From RGIG5579 sp045543495 (GTDB lineage Bacteria > Bacillota > Clostridia > Oscillospirales > SIG627): a stretch of 43,255 nt of DNA. Of this stretch, positions 32,295-40,301 are shown piece after piece. Made by a program: the position numbers and the translations under genes. A model generated the notes under the pieces. That model saw only the letters and a list, made by a program, of their open reading frames with translations. It was not told where the DNA came from and did not search any database. Numbering within the stretch: position 1 is the stretch's first letter; every line of letters starts with the position of its first letter. The DNA lies in NCBI GenBank assembly GCA_045543495.1, contig JAZQMO010000052.1, forward strand, positions 1 through 43,255, written 5' to 3'.

Positions 32295-32893
32295 TGGGCT
32301 TTGGTTCCTTGTTTTTAGGGTTTATGTTCCTCTATGACTTTCAGGTCGGCCTTCGTGCCGAGGGAAGTGAGGGGGCCTACGCCCTTTTGGATATTTTTCC
32401 CGACCCCATCGGCTGGCTTTTGATCCTGCTCGGTCTTTTGACCCTTTCCAAAAAGGCGGAGGGCTTTGGCACTCTGCGCCGCTTTCCCGTTTTCTTTTTG
32501 GCACTGTCTGTTTTCACCTTTCTGAAGGATACCCTTCTCTTCAACCTGTTTTATACCCCCGAGGGAGTGCAGAATTTCGTGGGAAGCACGGTGGATTTTT
32601 GCGAGCATCTTTTGACCCTTGCTTTTTTCTATCTGTTCTTTACCCAAACCGCTCTTTTGTGTCGGAAGCAAGGGGAGGATAAGCTTTCCCGATCCCACGC
32701 TATGGTGCCCCGCATTGCCATGACGGAAGGGGCCTTGTTCCTGTTGGCCCGTTTGGGCTCTTATCTGTCCTTGCCCACCTCTCTTGAGAAGGTGTTTTTG
32801 ATCCTTTCCCGATTGGATTTTCTCTTTTGGGTCTTTCTTGTGTGGTTCGCTGTGATCAGCTTGGTTCGTGCCATGCTTCGCATCAGTGAGTAA
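32294..32893 (+). CDS. Unknown membrane protein with PDPIGW motif
   Basis: 199 residues with about five hydrophobic helices. The N-terminal part (LFLGFMFLYDFQVG, then LLDIFPDPIGWLLILLGLLTLS) has the same pattern as the next gene's N-terminus (FFGFLFLINPDL, then LDPLPDFVGYLLISHGLFRLS), so the two belong to one family. The ATG overlaps the secA stop codon, which implies coupled translation. I do not recognise a named family. Position behind secA suggests, but does not show, a link with membrane protein export. Confidence 0.8.
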   Translation: MGFGSLFLGFMFLYDFQVGLRAEGSEGAYALLDIFPDPIGWLLILLGLLTLSKKAEGFGTLRRFPVFFLALSVFTFLKDTLLFNLFYTPEGVQNFVGSTVDFCEHLLTLAFFYLFFTQTALLCRKQGEDKLSRSHAMVPRIAMTEGALFLLARLGSYLSLPTSLEKVFLILSRLDFLFWVFLVWFAVISLVRAMLRISE

Positions 32894-32906
32894 GCGGGGG
32901 GACAAA

Positions 32907-34163
32907 ATGAAGGTAGGAGCAATTTTCTTTGGCTTTTTATTTTTGATCAATCCCGATCTTATGACCTTGGATCCCTTGCCGGATTTTGTGGGCTATCTTT
33001 TGATTTCCCACGGCCTGTTTCGCCTTTCCTTTTTGGAGGAGCGGGTGGCCCTTGCCCGTCGCTGGTGTCAGCTTTTGGCCTGTGTCAGCGTCTTGAAGCT
33101 GTTTGCCAACCTGGCAGTTTTTTCCACCAATGTGGAAAGCACCCGTATGACCATTTCCTTTTTCTTCTTCGTGGGAGAGGCCGCTATGCTTCTCTTGATG
33201 GTGGACAATGCCTTCAAGGGAATTCAGTATCTTGCCGTCCGAAGAGACGGAGACCTTGCCCTGAAGGGGTATGAGGTTGCAAAATTCTTCGTGACCCTGT
33301 TTTGTGCCGTCAAGTGCGCCCTTTCCTTTCTGCCCTCCGCCGTGGTGCTTCTGTTCCCCGAGGTGGATGCCGATCCCGAAAAGGTAGAGGGCTTCGCCGC
33401 CTCTCTGCGCTCCTTTCGTACGGTTCGCAGCGTGGTGTTCGTCATCGCCTCCCTTGTGGTGCTGTTCTTGGGCATTTACGTGGCTCGGATCCTGCGGGCC
33501 TACCTTGCCCGTTGCCGCTCGGATCGGGCCTTTTGCGAAAGCCTTGCGGCCTATTACAAGGAAAAGGTTTCGGACAATGAATCTATGCAGACCCGCCTTG
33601 CGGTGAAGGGGGCCTTCCTGATGTTTTTTGTCTCCTTTCTCTTTTTGGCCGACCTGTATTTGGATGATATTTCATTCATTCCCTTGCCCTTTTTCTTTCT
33701 GTTTGTCTTTTTGGGCTTTCAAAGGCTTCGCCGAGTGATCCCGATCCCGAAGCTGTATGTTCTCCCTGTGATCCTTGGCTTTTTTGTCTCCCTTGCAGGA
33801 TATTTCTACCGTCTGATCCTGCTTTTTCGGGTGGATGATTTTGCCGTCTTTTTCGTGCAGGATCCTGTGGGAATCCTTTTGGGTGTTTTGAGTGCCCTTC
33901 TTATTGTGTTGACCGTTTTGATTGTACTGCAAAGCATCTCCCGCACCGCCAAGCAGTATTTGGACTATCCCTATGGCCCCTATGCCGTTTGCATTCTTTT
34001 GATGGCCACTGCTGTTTCCGTTTTCGGCTTCTTGCAGTACCGTTTCCCCTCCACCTTTGGGGTTCTTCCCATGGTGCAGTGGGCACTTTTTGCCATTCTT
34101 TGTTATTTCCATAAAAAGTGTATGGATGAGATCTCTTCCGAGATCGAATACCGTTTGATGTAA
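32907..34163 (+). CDS. Unknown polytopic membrane protein with PDFVGY motif
   Basis: 418 residues with about ten hydrophobic helices and no signal peptide. The first 40 residues resemble the start of the preceding protein (FFGFLFLINPDL and LPDFVGYLLISHGLFRLS). The rest has a charged cytosolic loop with a Glu/Lys-rich stretch (about residues 150-165) and ends in a short charged tail. The ATG at 32907 is used because GGGGGG precedes it by 6 bases; an upstream in-frame ATG at 32868 lies inside the previous gene. It is third in the secA transcription unit. No function is assigned; it looks like a duplicated and extended relative of its neighbour. Confidence 0.8.
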   Translation: MKVGAIFFGFLFLINPDLMTLDPLPDFVGYLLISHGLFRLSFLEERVALARRWCQLLACVSVLKLFANLAVFSTNVESTRMTISFFFFVGEAAMLLLMVDNAFKGIQYLAVRRDGDLALKGYEVAKFFVTLFCAVKCALSFLPSAVVLLFPEVDADPEKVEGFAASLRSFRTVRSVVFVIASLVVLFLGIYVARILRAYLARCRSDRAFCESLAAYYKEKVSDNESMQTRLAVKGAFLMFFVSFLFLADLYLDDISFIPLPFFFLFVFLGFQRLRRVIPIPKLYVLPVILGFFVSLAGYFYRLILLFRVDDFAVFFVQDPVGILLGVLSALLIVLTVLIVLQSISRTAKQYLDYPYGPYAVCILLMATAVSVFGFLQYRFPSTFGVLPMVQWALFAILCYFHKKCMDEISSEIEYRLM

Positions 34164-34181
34164 AAAGGAGTTATCGATTTC

Positions 34182-36074
34182 ATGTGTGGTTTTGCAGGAG
34201 TATTCCATCCTGAAGGATTGGTGGAAGAGGATCGCAAAATGCTCTCTTGTATGAGTGAGGCGATCCGTTTTCGAGGCCCCGATGAAGAAAGCCTTGTGGC
34301 AGAGGAAAAGATCGCCTTTGCCTTTCGCCGTCTTTCCATTATTGATCTGGAGGGCGGAAGTCAGCCCAAGGAAAGTGCGGACGGTGTCGTCAAGGGTGTG
34401 TTCAACGGCGAGATCTACAATTACCGTGAATTGAAGGAAGAGTATCTGGGCGGTGAGGAATTCCAAACCGATTCCGAGCTTGAAATTATGCTCAAGCTTT
34501 ACCGCTTGAAGGGGGAGGGCTTCATTCGTCTTTTGCGAGGAATGTATGCCATTGCCTTCTATGACCGCAACGCCGATACGCTCTTTTTGGGTCGGGATCC
34601 CTTCGGAATCAAGCCGCTGTATTACCGCTTGACCGAAGAGGGGATCACCTTCTGCAGCGAGGCCAAGGCCTTCCTGTTTGATCCTACCCTTGAAACCTTC
34701 AAAACGCGAGATGATCTGGTTCAGCATTACTTTACCTATCAGTATATGCCCACCAAGGACTTTTCCAGCGGCCTTTCCATTTTGCCTGCGGGCCATTATC
34801 TTATTTATGACGGCAAATCAAAGAAGTGCCGTATCGAGCGCTATTTTGACCCCATGTTCTGCCCTGATAAGGAAAAGAGCTATGAGGAGAAAAAGGCCGA
34901 GGTTCGCAGTGTCTTGACCGAAAGCGTCAAGTATCATATGATCAGCGACGTGCCTGTGGGCACCTTCCTTTCCAGCGGCATTGATTCCGCCATTGTGACC
35001 GCCCTTGCCTCTCAATTAAATCCCGGAATCAAGGCCTTCACCGTTGCCTTTGGGGTAAAGGATTATTCCGAGATCGACGATGCCACCGCCATTTCCCGCC
35101 ATTTGGATGTGGAGCATATCAAGGTGGTTCGCGGGGTAGAGGACTTCAAGGAAGCCTTTGAAAAGGTCGTTTGGAGTCTTGATTTTCCCGTGGCGGACCC
35201 CTCCACCGTTGCCATTTATCTGGTGTGTCAGGAGGCGGCAAAGCATTTGAAGGTGGTTCTTTCGGGAGAGGGAGCCGATGAGCTCTTCGGCGGCTATAAG
35301 GTTTATGACGAGTCCCGTTTTTCTGCCAAAATCTTCGGCTTGCCAAAGGCATTGAAAAGCATTTTGGCTTGGCTTGCCTCTGTTTTGCCTGACTGTGTCA
35401 AGGGAAAAAATCTTCTCTATCGGGGAACGACCCCCTTGGAGGATCGCTACATCGGCAATGCCTTTATCTTCAAGGAGGAGGAGAAAAAAGCCTTCCTCAA
35501 AACATACGATCCCGCTGTCCGCTTCTATCAGCCCGAGCGTGAGATCTATGCCCACGCCAAGGAATGTGGCCTCAGTCCCATGCTGCAAATGCAGTATGTG
35601 GATATGCGCTCCTGGATGCGAGGGGATATTCTCGTCAAAGGGGATCGCCTGAGTATGTACCATTCTCTGGAGGTTCGTGTTCCGTTTTTGGACCGTGAGG
35701 TGTTCCGTGTGGCCGCCTCCCTCTGCGATGATGAAAAGCTGAAAAAGGGAACCACCAAGTTCATTCTGCGAGATGCCTTCCGTGACCTTGTGGATGAGGC
35801 CACCTTCCTCCGTCCCAAGCTGGGCTATCCCGTTCCCGTTCGTGCTTGGCTGAAGGATGAGCTTTACCCTTGGGCCAAGGAAATCTTGGAGAATATGACC
35901 TGCACCGAATACATTGACCGAGCCGCCGCTCTTCGTCTTTTGGAGGATCATAAGGAGGGCAGGGCAGACAATTACAGAAAACTTTGGACTCTGCTTGTTT
36001 TTGTCACCTGGTACCGATTGAATGTATCGGACCGTGAGGGTACGAAACTGCGTGTTTTGAACGGAGAAATCTGA
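34182..36074 (+). CDS. asnB: Asparagine synthetase B, glutamine-hydrolysing
   Basis: 630 residues. It makes asparagine from aspartate, ATP and glutamine in the cytoplasm. The N-terminal class II glutaminase begins MCGFAGVFHPEG with nucleophile Cys2 (exposed after Met removal) and includes RFRGPDEESL, FNGEIYNYRELK and GRDPFGIKPLYY. The synthetase domain has the pyrophosphate loop FLSSGIDSAIVTALA near residue 265 (S-S-G-x-D-S instead of S-G-G-x-D-S), LSGEGADELFGGYKVY and the C-terminal substrate loop SLEVRVPFLDREV. Length and motifs fit the long AsnB form. AAAGGAG lies upstream of the ATG. It follows the membrane protein by 18 bases, so it may be read through from the secA unit. Confidence 0.95.
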   Translation: MCGFAGVFHPEGLVEEDRKMLSCMSEAIRFRGPDEESLVAEEKIAFAFRRLSIIDLEGGSQPKESADGVVKGVFNGEIYNYRELKEEYLGGEEFQTDSELEIMLKLYRLKGEGFIRLLRGMYAIAFYDRNADTLFLGRDPFGIKPLYYRLTEEGITFCSEAKAFLFDPTLETFKTRDDLVQHYFTYQYMPTKDFSSGLSILPAGHYLIYDGKSKKCRIERYFDPMFCPDKEKSYEEKKAEVRSVLTESVKYHMISDVPVGTFLSSGIDSAIVTALASQLNPGIKAFTVAFGVKDYSEIDDATAISRHLDVEHIKVVRGVEDFKEAFEKVVWSLDFPVADPSTVAIYLVCQEAAKHLKVVLSGEGADELFGGYKVYDESRFSAKIFGLPKALKSILAWLASVLPDCVKGKNLLYRGTTPLEDRYIGNAFIFKEEEKKAFLKTYDPAVRFYQPEREIYAHAKECGLSPMLQMQYVDMRSWMRGDILVKGDRLSMYHSLEVRVPFLDREVFRVAASLCDDEKLKKGTTKFILRDAFRDLVDEATFLRPKLGYPVPVRAWLKDELYPWAKEILENMTCTEYIDRAAALRLLEDHKEGRADNYRKLWTLLVFVTWYRLNVSDREGTKLRVLNGEI

Positions 36075-36080
36075 AACAAC

Positions 36081-36109
36081 TTGACAAGCGGCCCCTTTTT
36101 GTGTACAAT
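36081..36109 (+). promoter_or_regulatory. Promoter of acpP
   Basis: A perfect TTGACA (36081-36086), a 17-base spacer and TACAAT (36104-36109). Confidence 0.8.
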
Positions 36110-36167
36110 AAGCGTGCCGTTTTTGAAAAATCGCATCCTGTATGGGGTGCATTAAAAGGAGATTATT

Positions 36168-36392
36168 ATGATCGATAAAGTAAAAGACTTGTTGGCCAAG
36201 CAGCTTCGTTTGGATGTCAATACCATTGAAGACGATGCCAACATTCTGGATGATCTCGGGGCCGATAGCCTTGAGGTTGTGGAAATGCTGATGACCCTGG
36301 AAAGCGAATTCGGAATCGTGGTTCCCGATGAAGACGTTATGAACCTTAAGACCGTTCGCTCCGTCGCCGAGTACATCGAAAGCCACACCTGA
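36168..36392 (+). CDS. acpP: Acyl carrier protein
   Basis: 74 residues, very acidic, with the four-helix acyl carrier layout. The phosphopantetheine site is LGADSLEVVEMLM with Ser34. It carries growing acyl chains in type II fatty acid synthesis. AAGGAG precedes the ATG by 6 bases. It stands alone, between its own promoter and a strong terminator, rather than in a fab cluster. Confidence 0.95.
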   Translation: MIDKVKDLLAKQLRLDVNTIEDDANILDDLGADSLEVVEMLMTLESEFGIVVPDEDVMNLKTVRSVAEYIESHT

Positions 36393-36404
36393 TGGAGTCC
36401 GAAC

Positions 36405-36440
36405 AAAAAGAGCCGAGGTTAATTCCTCGGCTCTTTTTTA
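36405..36440 (+). terminator. Intrinsic terminator of acpP
   Basis: AAAAGAGCCGAGG-TTAATT-CCTCGGCTCTTTT with a T run. The stem is 13 perfect pairs. Confidence 0.9.
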
Positions 36441-36486
36441 ACAAATTGAAAACTTTTTCTTTTTTTGAAAAAAAGGCCAAAAAAGG

Positions 36487-36515
36487 TTGACACACCCTTT
36501 GGGATATGATACAAT
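36487..36515 (+). promoter_or_regulatory. Promoter of the rplU-prp-rpmA-obgE operon
   Basis: A perfect TTGACA (36487-36492), a 17-base spacer and TACAAT (36510-36515), with an A/T-rich region just upstream resembling an UP element. Confidence 0.85.
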
Positions 36516-36597
36516 AAAGGGCCGCATGTAAAAGGTTATGTAAAAAGCGTAAGCTTACCTTGGTCAGCGAGACATAAAAGAAAGAGAGGTGCTTTTC
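36516..36597 (+). ncRNA. Structured rplU 5' leader, possible L21 autoregulatory element
   Basis: The untranslated leader can fold: AAGC (36545-36548) pairs with GCTT (36553-36556) across a GTAA tetraloop, extended by AAGGT (36532-36536) with ACCTT (36557-36561) past a bulge, and closed by ATGT (36526-36529) with ACAT (36572-36575). Firmicute rplU genes often carry an L21-binding leader. Whether this matches that Rfam family I cannot check. Confidence 0.4.
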
Positions 36598-36909
36598 GTG
36601 TTTGCTATTTTTGAATTTGGCGGAAAGCAGTACAAGGTTGCCGAGGGAGATGTCGTATTCCTCGAAAAAATGAATGCCGAAGCAGGCGAGACCGTAAAGT
36701 TTGATAAGGTTCTTGCAATCTCCGGTGACGACGGCTTTGTTGCAGGCGCTCCCACGGTAGAAGGTGCCCTGGTTGAGGCCAGTGTTGTTAAGAACGGCAA
36801 AGATAAGAAGATCGTGATTCTCCGCTACAAAGCAAAGAAGAACGAGAAAAAGAAGCAGGGTCACAGACAGCCCTACACCAAGGTTCAGATCACTAAGATC
36901 GTAAAGTAA
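36598..36909 (+). CDS. rplU: 50S ribosomal protein L21
   Basis: 103 residues, standard bacterial L21, a 23S rRNA-binding large-subunit protein. It opens with FAIFEFGGKQYKVAEGDVVFLEK and ends in the basic KKKQGHRQPYTKVQITKI signature. The start is a GTG at 36598, chosen because the protein then aligns with the usual MYAIIETGGKQY start and GAGAGG lies 9 bases upstream; an in-frame GTG at 36589 overlaps that site. It is the first gene of the classic rplU-prp-rpmA order and overlaps prp by one base (TAATG). Confidence 0.97.
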   Translation: MFAIFEFGGKQYKVAEGDVVFLEKMNAEAGETVKFDKVLAISGDDGFVAGAPTVEGALVEASVVKNGKDKKIVILRYKAKKNEKKKQGHRQPYTKVQITKIVK

Positions 36910-37238
36910 TGATCTCGGTGGAATTTGTTATCTCTGATAACAAAATTCTTTCGTTCTCTGTGAAAGGCCATTCCGGCCTTGCTCCCGCACCGCACGATGT
37001 GCTTTGTGCCTCCGTCAGTGCTATGACGCTTCTGACCTTGAATACCTTGATCGAGGTGTTCGGTGCCGAGATCGATCTTGTGATCGATGATGAGGCTCCG
37101 CTGATCTCGGCAAAAAGTATCTTGTGTGAGAAGGAAGAAAAGGCAGTGCAGGGTGTGCTCCGAGGGCTTTTGATTCAGCTTGAGGATCTGCAGAAAACGT
37201 ATTCGGCCAATTTGTCGGTCAAAACAAAAACAAAATAG
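36909..37238 (+). CDS. prp: Ribosomal-processing cysteine protease Prp
   Basis: 109 residues, YsxB/Prp family. The catalytic pair is His21 and Cys33 in GHSGLAPAPHDVLCASVSAM, matching the usual GHA...DIVCAAVSAL block. Prp removes the N-terminal extension of ribosomal protein L27 in Firmicutes, and its gene characteristically lies between rplU and rpmA as here. Its ATG overlaps the rplU stop. The matching cleavage sequence is present in the next gene. Confidence 0.93.
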   Translation: MISVEFVISDNKILSFSVKGHSGLAPAPHDVLCASVSAMTLLTLNTLIEVFGAEIDLVIDDEAPLISAKSILCEKEEKAVQGVLRGLLIQLEDLQKTYSANLSVKTKTK

Positions 37239-37251
37239 AAAGGGTACTACG

Positions 37252-37530
37252 ATGATTCAAATTAGCTTGCAATTTTTTGCACATAAAAAAGGTGTCGGTT
37301 CTACCAAGAACGGTAGAGATTCTGAGTCCAAGAGACTTGGCGTGAAGAAGGCTGACGGTCAGGCTTGTATCGCCGGCAACATCCTCGTTCGCCAGAGAGG
37401 AACTCATATTCATCCCGGCGCAAATGTTGGCATCGGTTCCGATGACACTCTGTTTGCTATGAAGGCCGGTACTGTGAAGTTCGAGCCCATGGCAGGCGGC
37501 AGAAAGAAAGTCAGCGTTTACTGCGACTAA
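37252..37530 (+). CDS. rpmA: 50S ribosomal protein L27 precursor
   Basis: 92 residues. The N-terminus MIQISLQFFAHKKGVGSTKN is the Firmicute form of L27, in which Prp cuts after the QFF (LQFF/A) to expose the tail that reaches the peptidyl transferase centre. The body (NGRDSESKRLGVK, then IHPGANVGIGSDDTLFA) is canonical. GAAAGGG precedes the ATG. It uses more AAC/GCT codons than its neighbours, normal for a highly expressed gene. Confidence 0.97.
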   Translation: MIQISLQFFAHKKGVGSTKNGRDSESKRLGVKKADGQACIAGNILVRQRGTHIHPGANVGIGSDDTLFAMKAGTVKFEPMAGGRKKVSVYCD

Positions 37531-37550
37531 TCTTTTCCGATTCAATGATT

Positions 37551-37592
37551 AGGGGTATGTCTTGAGGGTTGTCTCATGGCGTACCCCTTTCG
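37551..37592 (+). other. Possible attenuator hairpin between rpmA and obgE
   Basis: AGGGGTA (37551-37557) can pair with TACCCCT (37582-37588) across a 24-base loop, followed by TTTCG. It could lower read-through from the ribosomal genes into obgE. The stem is short and the T run weak. Confidence 0.3.
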
Positions 37593-37615
37593 TTTACATT
37601 TCAAACGAGGTGCCT

Positions 37616-38899
37616 ATGTCAGGATTTATTGATAAAACCGATATTTTCATCAAAGCGGGAAAAGGCGGCAACGGTGCCGTCTCCTTTCGCCGTGAAAAAT
37701 ATGTGGCCAACGGAGGCCCCGATGGGGGAGACGGCGGCCACGGCGGCAATGTGATCTTTGTGGTGGATCAGGGGGAAAATACCCTCATCAAATTCCGCTA
37801 CAAGAGAAAATTTATTGCCGAAAACGGAGAAGACGGCAAGGGCAAGCGTTGCCACGGAAAAAACGGCGAGGATCTTGTCATTTCTGTTCCTCCCGGAACC
37901 ATCATCCGTGATAAGGAAAGCGGAAGGGTAATGTTTGACCTTTCCCGTGATAAGGAATTTGTTGCCGCAAAGGGCGGCAGAGGCGGCTGGGGCAACAGCC
38001 ATTTTGCCACCCCCACCCGTCAGATCCCGCAGTTTGCCAACCCCGGCCTTCCCGGTCAGGAGCGTGAGATCACCTTGGAAATGAAAATGCTTGCGGATGT
38101 AGGCCTCATCGGCTTTCCCAGCGTTGGAAAATCCACCTTTATTTCCCGTGCCAGCGCCGCCCGTCCCAAGGTTGCCGCCTATCACTTTACCACCCTGTCT
38201 CCCATTCTCGGCGTGGTGAAGATCGATGCGGAAAGAAGCTTTGTGATGGCAGACCTTCCCGGTCTCATTGAAGGAGCGGGAGATGGCCTCGGCTTGGGAC
38301 ATCAGTTTTTGCGCCACGTAGAGCGTTGCCGCCTGTTTATTCACGTGGTGGATGCCGCCGGCAGTGAGGGCAGAGACCCCTTGGAGGATATTCGCATCAT
38401 CAATCAGGAACTTGCAAAATACGATCCCGCCCTCCTGAACCGTCCTCAGATCATTGCCGCCAATAAAATGGATCTCGGCATTTCGGAGGAGACCCGCCTC
38501 TCGCTTGAGACCGAGTGCGAGAAAAACGGCTGGAAGCTCTTTTTCCTTTCTGCCGATACCAACCAAGGTGTGGATGCCATTGTCAAGGAAGCGGCCAATC
38601 AGCTTTCCAAGCTTCCTCCCCTGAAGGAATACGAGGCTGATTATGTGGAGCCCGAGAAGCCACAGGAGGAGATCGGTGCCCAAAGAACCACCGTTACCCG
38701 TGAGGGAGATGTGTGGTATGTAGAGGGAGAGTGGCTTCTTCGCTTCATTCAGAAGATCAATTTTGCCGACCGTGACTCCGTCCGTTATTTTCAGCGTGTT
38801 ATGAGAGAAGCGGGGGTAGAGGATGCCATGCAGAAGGCAGGCGTCAAGGATGGCGACACCGTAGATATCTACGGCATTGAATTTGACTATGTCTACTGA
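37616..38899 (+). CDS. obgE: GTPase Obg (ObgE/CgtA)
   Basis: 427 residues with all three Obg domains. The glycine-rich Obg fold is at about 1-158 (KAGKGGNGAVSFRREKYVAN, then GGDGGHGGNVIF). The G domain has GFPSVGKST near residue 165, the DLPGLIEGA switch and NKMD. A C-terminal OCT domain follows (about 350-427). It is an essential GTPase in 50S assembly and stress response. The ATG at 37616 has GAGGTG 5 bases upstream and gives the standard SGFIDKTDIF start; the longer frame to 37562 has none. The last 11 bases overlap mtaB. Confidence 0.97.
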   Translation: MSGFIDKTDIFIKAGKGGNGAVSFRREKYVANGGPDGGDGGHGGNVIFVVDQGENTLIKFRYKRKFIAENGEDGKGKRCHGKNGEDLVISVPPGTIIRDKESGRVMFDLSRDKEFVAAKGGRGGWGNSHFATPTRQIPQFANPGLPGQEREITLEMKMLADVGLIGFPSVGKSTFISRASAARPKVAAYHFTTLSPILGVVKIDAERSFVMADLPGLIEGAGDGLGLGHQFLRHVERCRLFIHVVDAAGSEGRDPLEDIRIINQELAKYDPALLNRPQIIAANKMDLGISEETRLSLETECEKNGWKLFFLSADTNQGVDAIVKEAANQLSKLPPLKEYEADYVEPEKPQEEIGAQRTTVTREGDVWYVEGEWLLRFIQKINFADRDSVRYFQRVMREAGVEDAMQKAGVKDGDTVDIYGIEFDYVY

Positions 38900-40256
38900 G
38901 AAGACCTTTGCCGTTCAAACCCTCGGGTGCCGTGTCAATCAGTATGAAACACAGGCCATTCGGGAGGCTCTTTTGAAGGAGGGCTTTGAAGAAAAAAGCT
39001 TTGATGAGCCCTGCGGAGTTTACCTTGTGAATACCTGCGCCGTTACCGAGGAAAGCGAAAAGAAGAGCAAAAAGCTCCTGCGCCGTGCCCTGCGCTTTCG
39101 GGAGGCGGATCCCGAAGCAGTGGTGTGTGTTTGCGGCTGCTTTTCTCAGGGGGCAGGGGAGGATCCCGTTTTTTCCAAGGTGGATCTGATTGCGGGAAAT
39201 ACGGAAAAAAGCCGTCTTGCCGCCCACCTTGCCCGTCTGTTTGAAACCCCCTCCCATTTGCGGGAGCGTGTGGATCTTCGGTGTGACATTGCAAAGCCTA
39301 TGCCCTATGAGCCGATGCAGGTCAGCCGCAGTCACAATGCACGAGCCTTTGTGAAGATCGAGGATGGCTGTAACAGTTTTTGCTCCTATTGCTATGTGCC
39401 CTTGGTACGGGGAAGAGTTCGTTCCCGTGGGATTGAGGAGGTTTGCCGTGAGGTTTCCCGCCTTGCGGAAAACGGCTACCGTGAGATCGTCCTCACCGGC
39501 ATTGAAACGGGTGCTTGGGGAGAGGATCTTGGAGAAGGCCAATCCCTTGCCACTTTGGTGGAAAGGGTGTGCCAAACAGAGGGGATCGAGAGGATCCGCT
39601 TCGGCTCTCTGAAGCCCACGGTATTCACTCCCGAATTTTGCCACCGCCTTTCCGAGCTCCCCAAGGTTATGCCCCATTTTCACCTTTCCCTCCAAAGCGG
39701 AAGCACTGCGGTGCTCTCGGCTATGAGAAGAAGGTATGACCGTGAGGCAGAGGAGATCGCCATTGACACCATCTACCGTTATTTTCCCGATGCGGGCCTT
39801 TCCGCCGATCTGATCTGCGGCTTTCCCGGTGAGCGGGAGGAGGATTTTTTGGATACCGTGTCTCTGGTGAAAAAGGCTCGGCTTCTCCATACCCATATTT
39901 TTCCTTTTTCTCCCCGCAAAGGCACTCTTGCCTATAAAATGAAGGAAACCGTTTCGCAGGAGGAAAAAAAGGAGAGATGTGCCCATCTTTTGCAGATCGC
40001 AAAGGAATCTTCTCTTGACTTTGCCGCCGCACGGCAGGGGAGAGAGTACTCCGTGTTGTGTGAGCGAATTCGGGATGGCTTTGCGCTTGGGTATACCGAA
40101 AACTTTATGTATACCAAAACCCCCGTGACCCCATGCCATCAGGTGGGTAGGATCTTTTCTGCCACACTTGAGTCCCGATGCGACTTTACGGTGGAGAGTA
40201 TGACCGTTCTTGCGAAAAGTGCGGAAACAGTTGACAATTTTGCAAAAAAGTTGTAA
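38889..40256 (+). CDS. mtaB: tRNA t6A37 methylthiotransferase MtaB
   Basis: 455 residues, a radical-SAM methylthiotransferase that turns t6A37 of tRNA into ms2t6A. The N-terminal UPF0004 domain holds three cluster cysteines in TLGCRVNQYE, LVNTCAVTEESEKKSKK and VCVCGCFSQ. The radical-SAM triad is CNSFCSYCYVPLVRGR, and a TRAM-like C-terminus follows. The TCAVT and CRVNQYE forms favour MtaB over MiaB or RimO. The ATG at 38889 lies inside the end of obgE, with no good ribosome site, so translation is probably coupled. Confidence 0.93.
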   Translation: MSTEKTFAVQTLGCRVNQYETQAIREALLKEGFEEKSFDEPCGVYLVNTCAVTEESEKKSKKLLRRALRFREADPEAVVCVCGCFSQGAGEDPVFSKVDLIAGNTEKSRLAAHLARLFETPSHLRERVDLRCDIAKPMPYEPMQVSRSHNARAFVKIEDGCNSFCSYCYVPLVRGRVRSRGIEEVCREVSRLAENGYREIVLTGIETGAWGEDLGEGQSLATLVERVCQTEGIERIRFGSLKPTVFTPEFCHRLSELPKVMPHFHLSLQSGSTAVLSAMRRRYDREAEEIAIDTIYRYFPDAGLSADLICGFPGEREEDFLDTVSLVKKARLLHTHIFPFSPRKGTLAYKMKETVSQEEKKERCAHLLQIAKESSLDFAAARQGREYSVLCERIRDGFALGYTENFMYTKTPVTPCHQVGRIFSATLESRCDFTVESMTVLAKSAETVDNFAKKL

Positions 40257-40259
40257 ATT
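40231..40259 (+). promoter_or_regulatory. Promoter of the LRR protein gene
   Basis: A perfect TTGACA (40231-40236), a 17-base spacer and TAAATT (40254-40259). It lies inside the end of mtaB. Confidence 0.65.
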
Positions 40260-40301
40260 ATATAAGTATAGTACTATTCCCCAATAGAAAGGAATCTTTT
40301 T

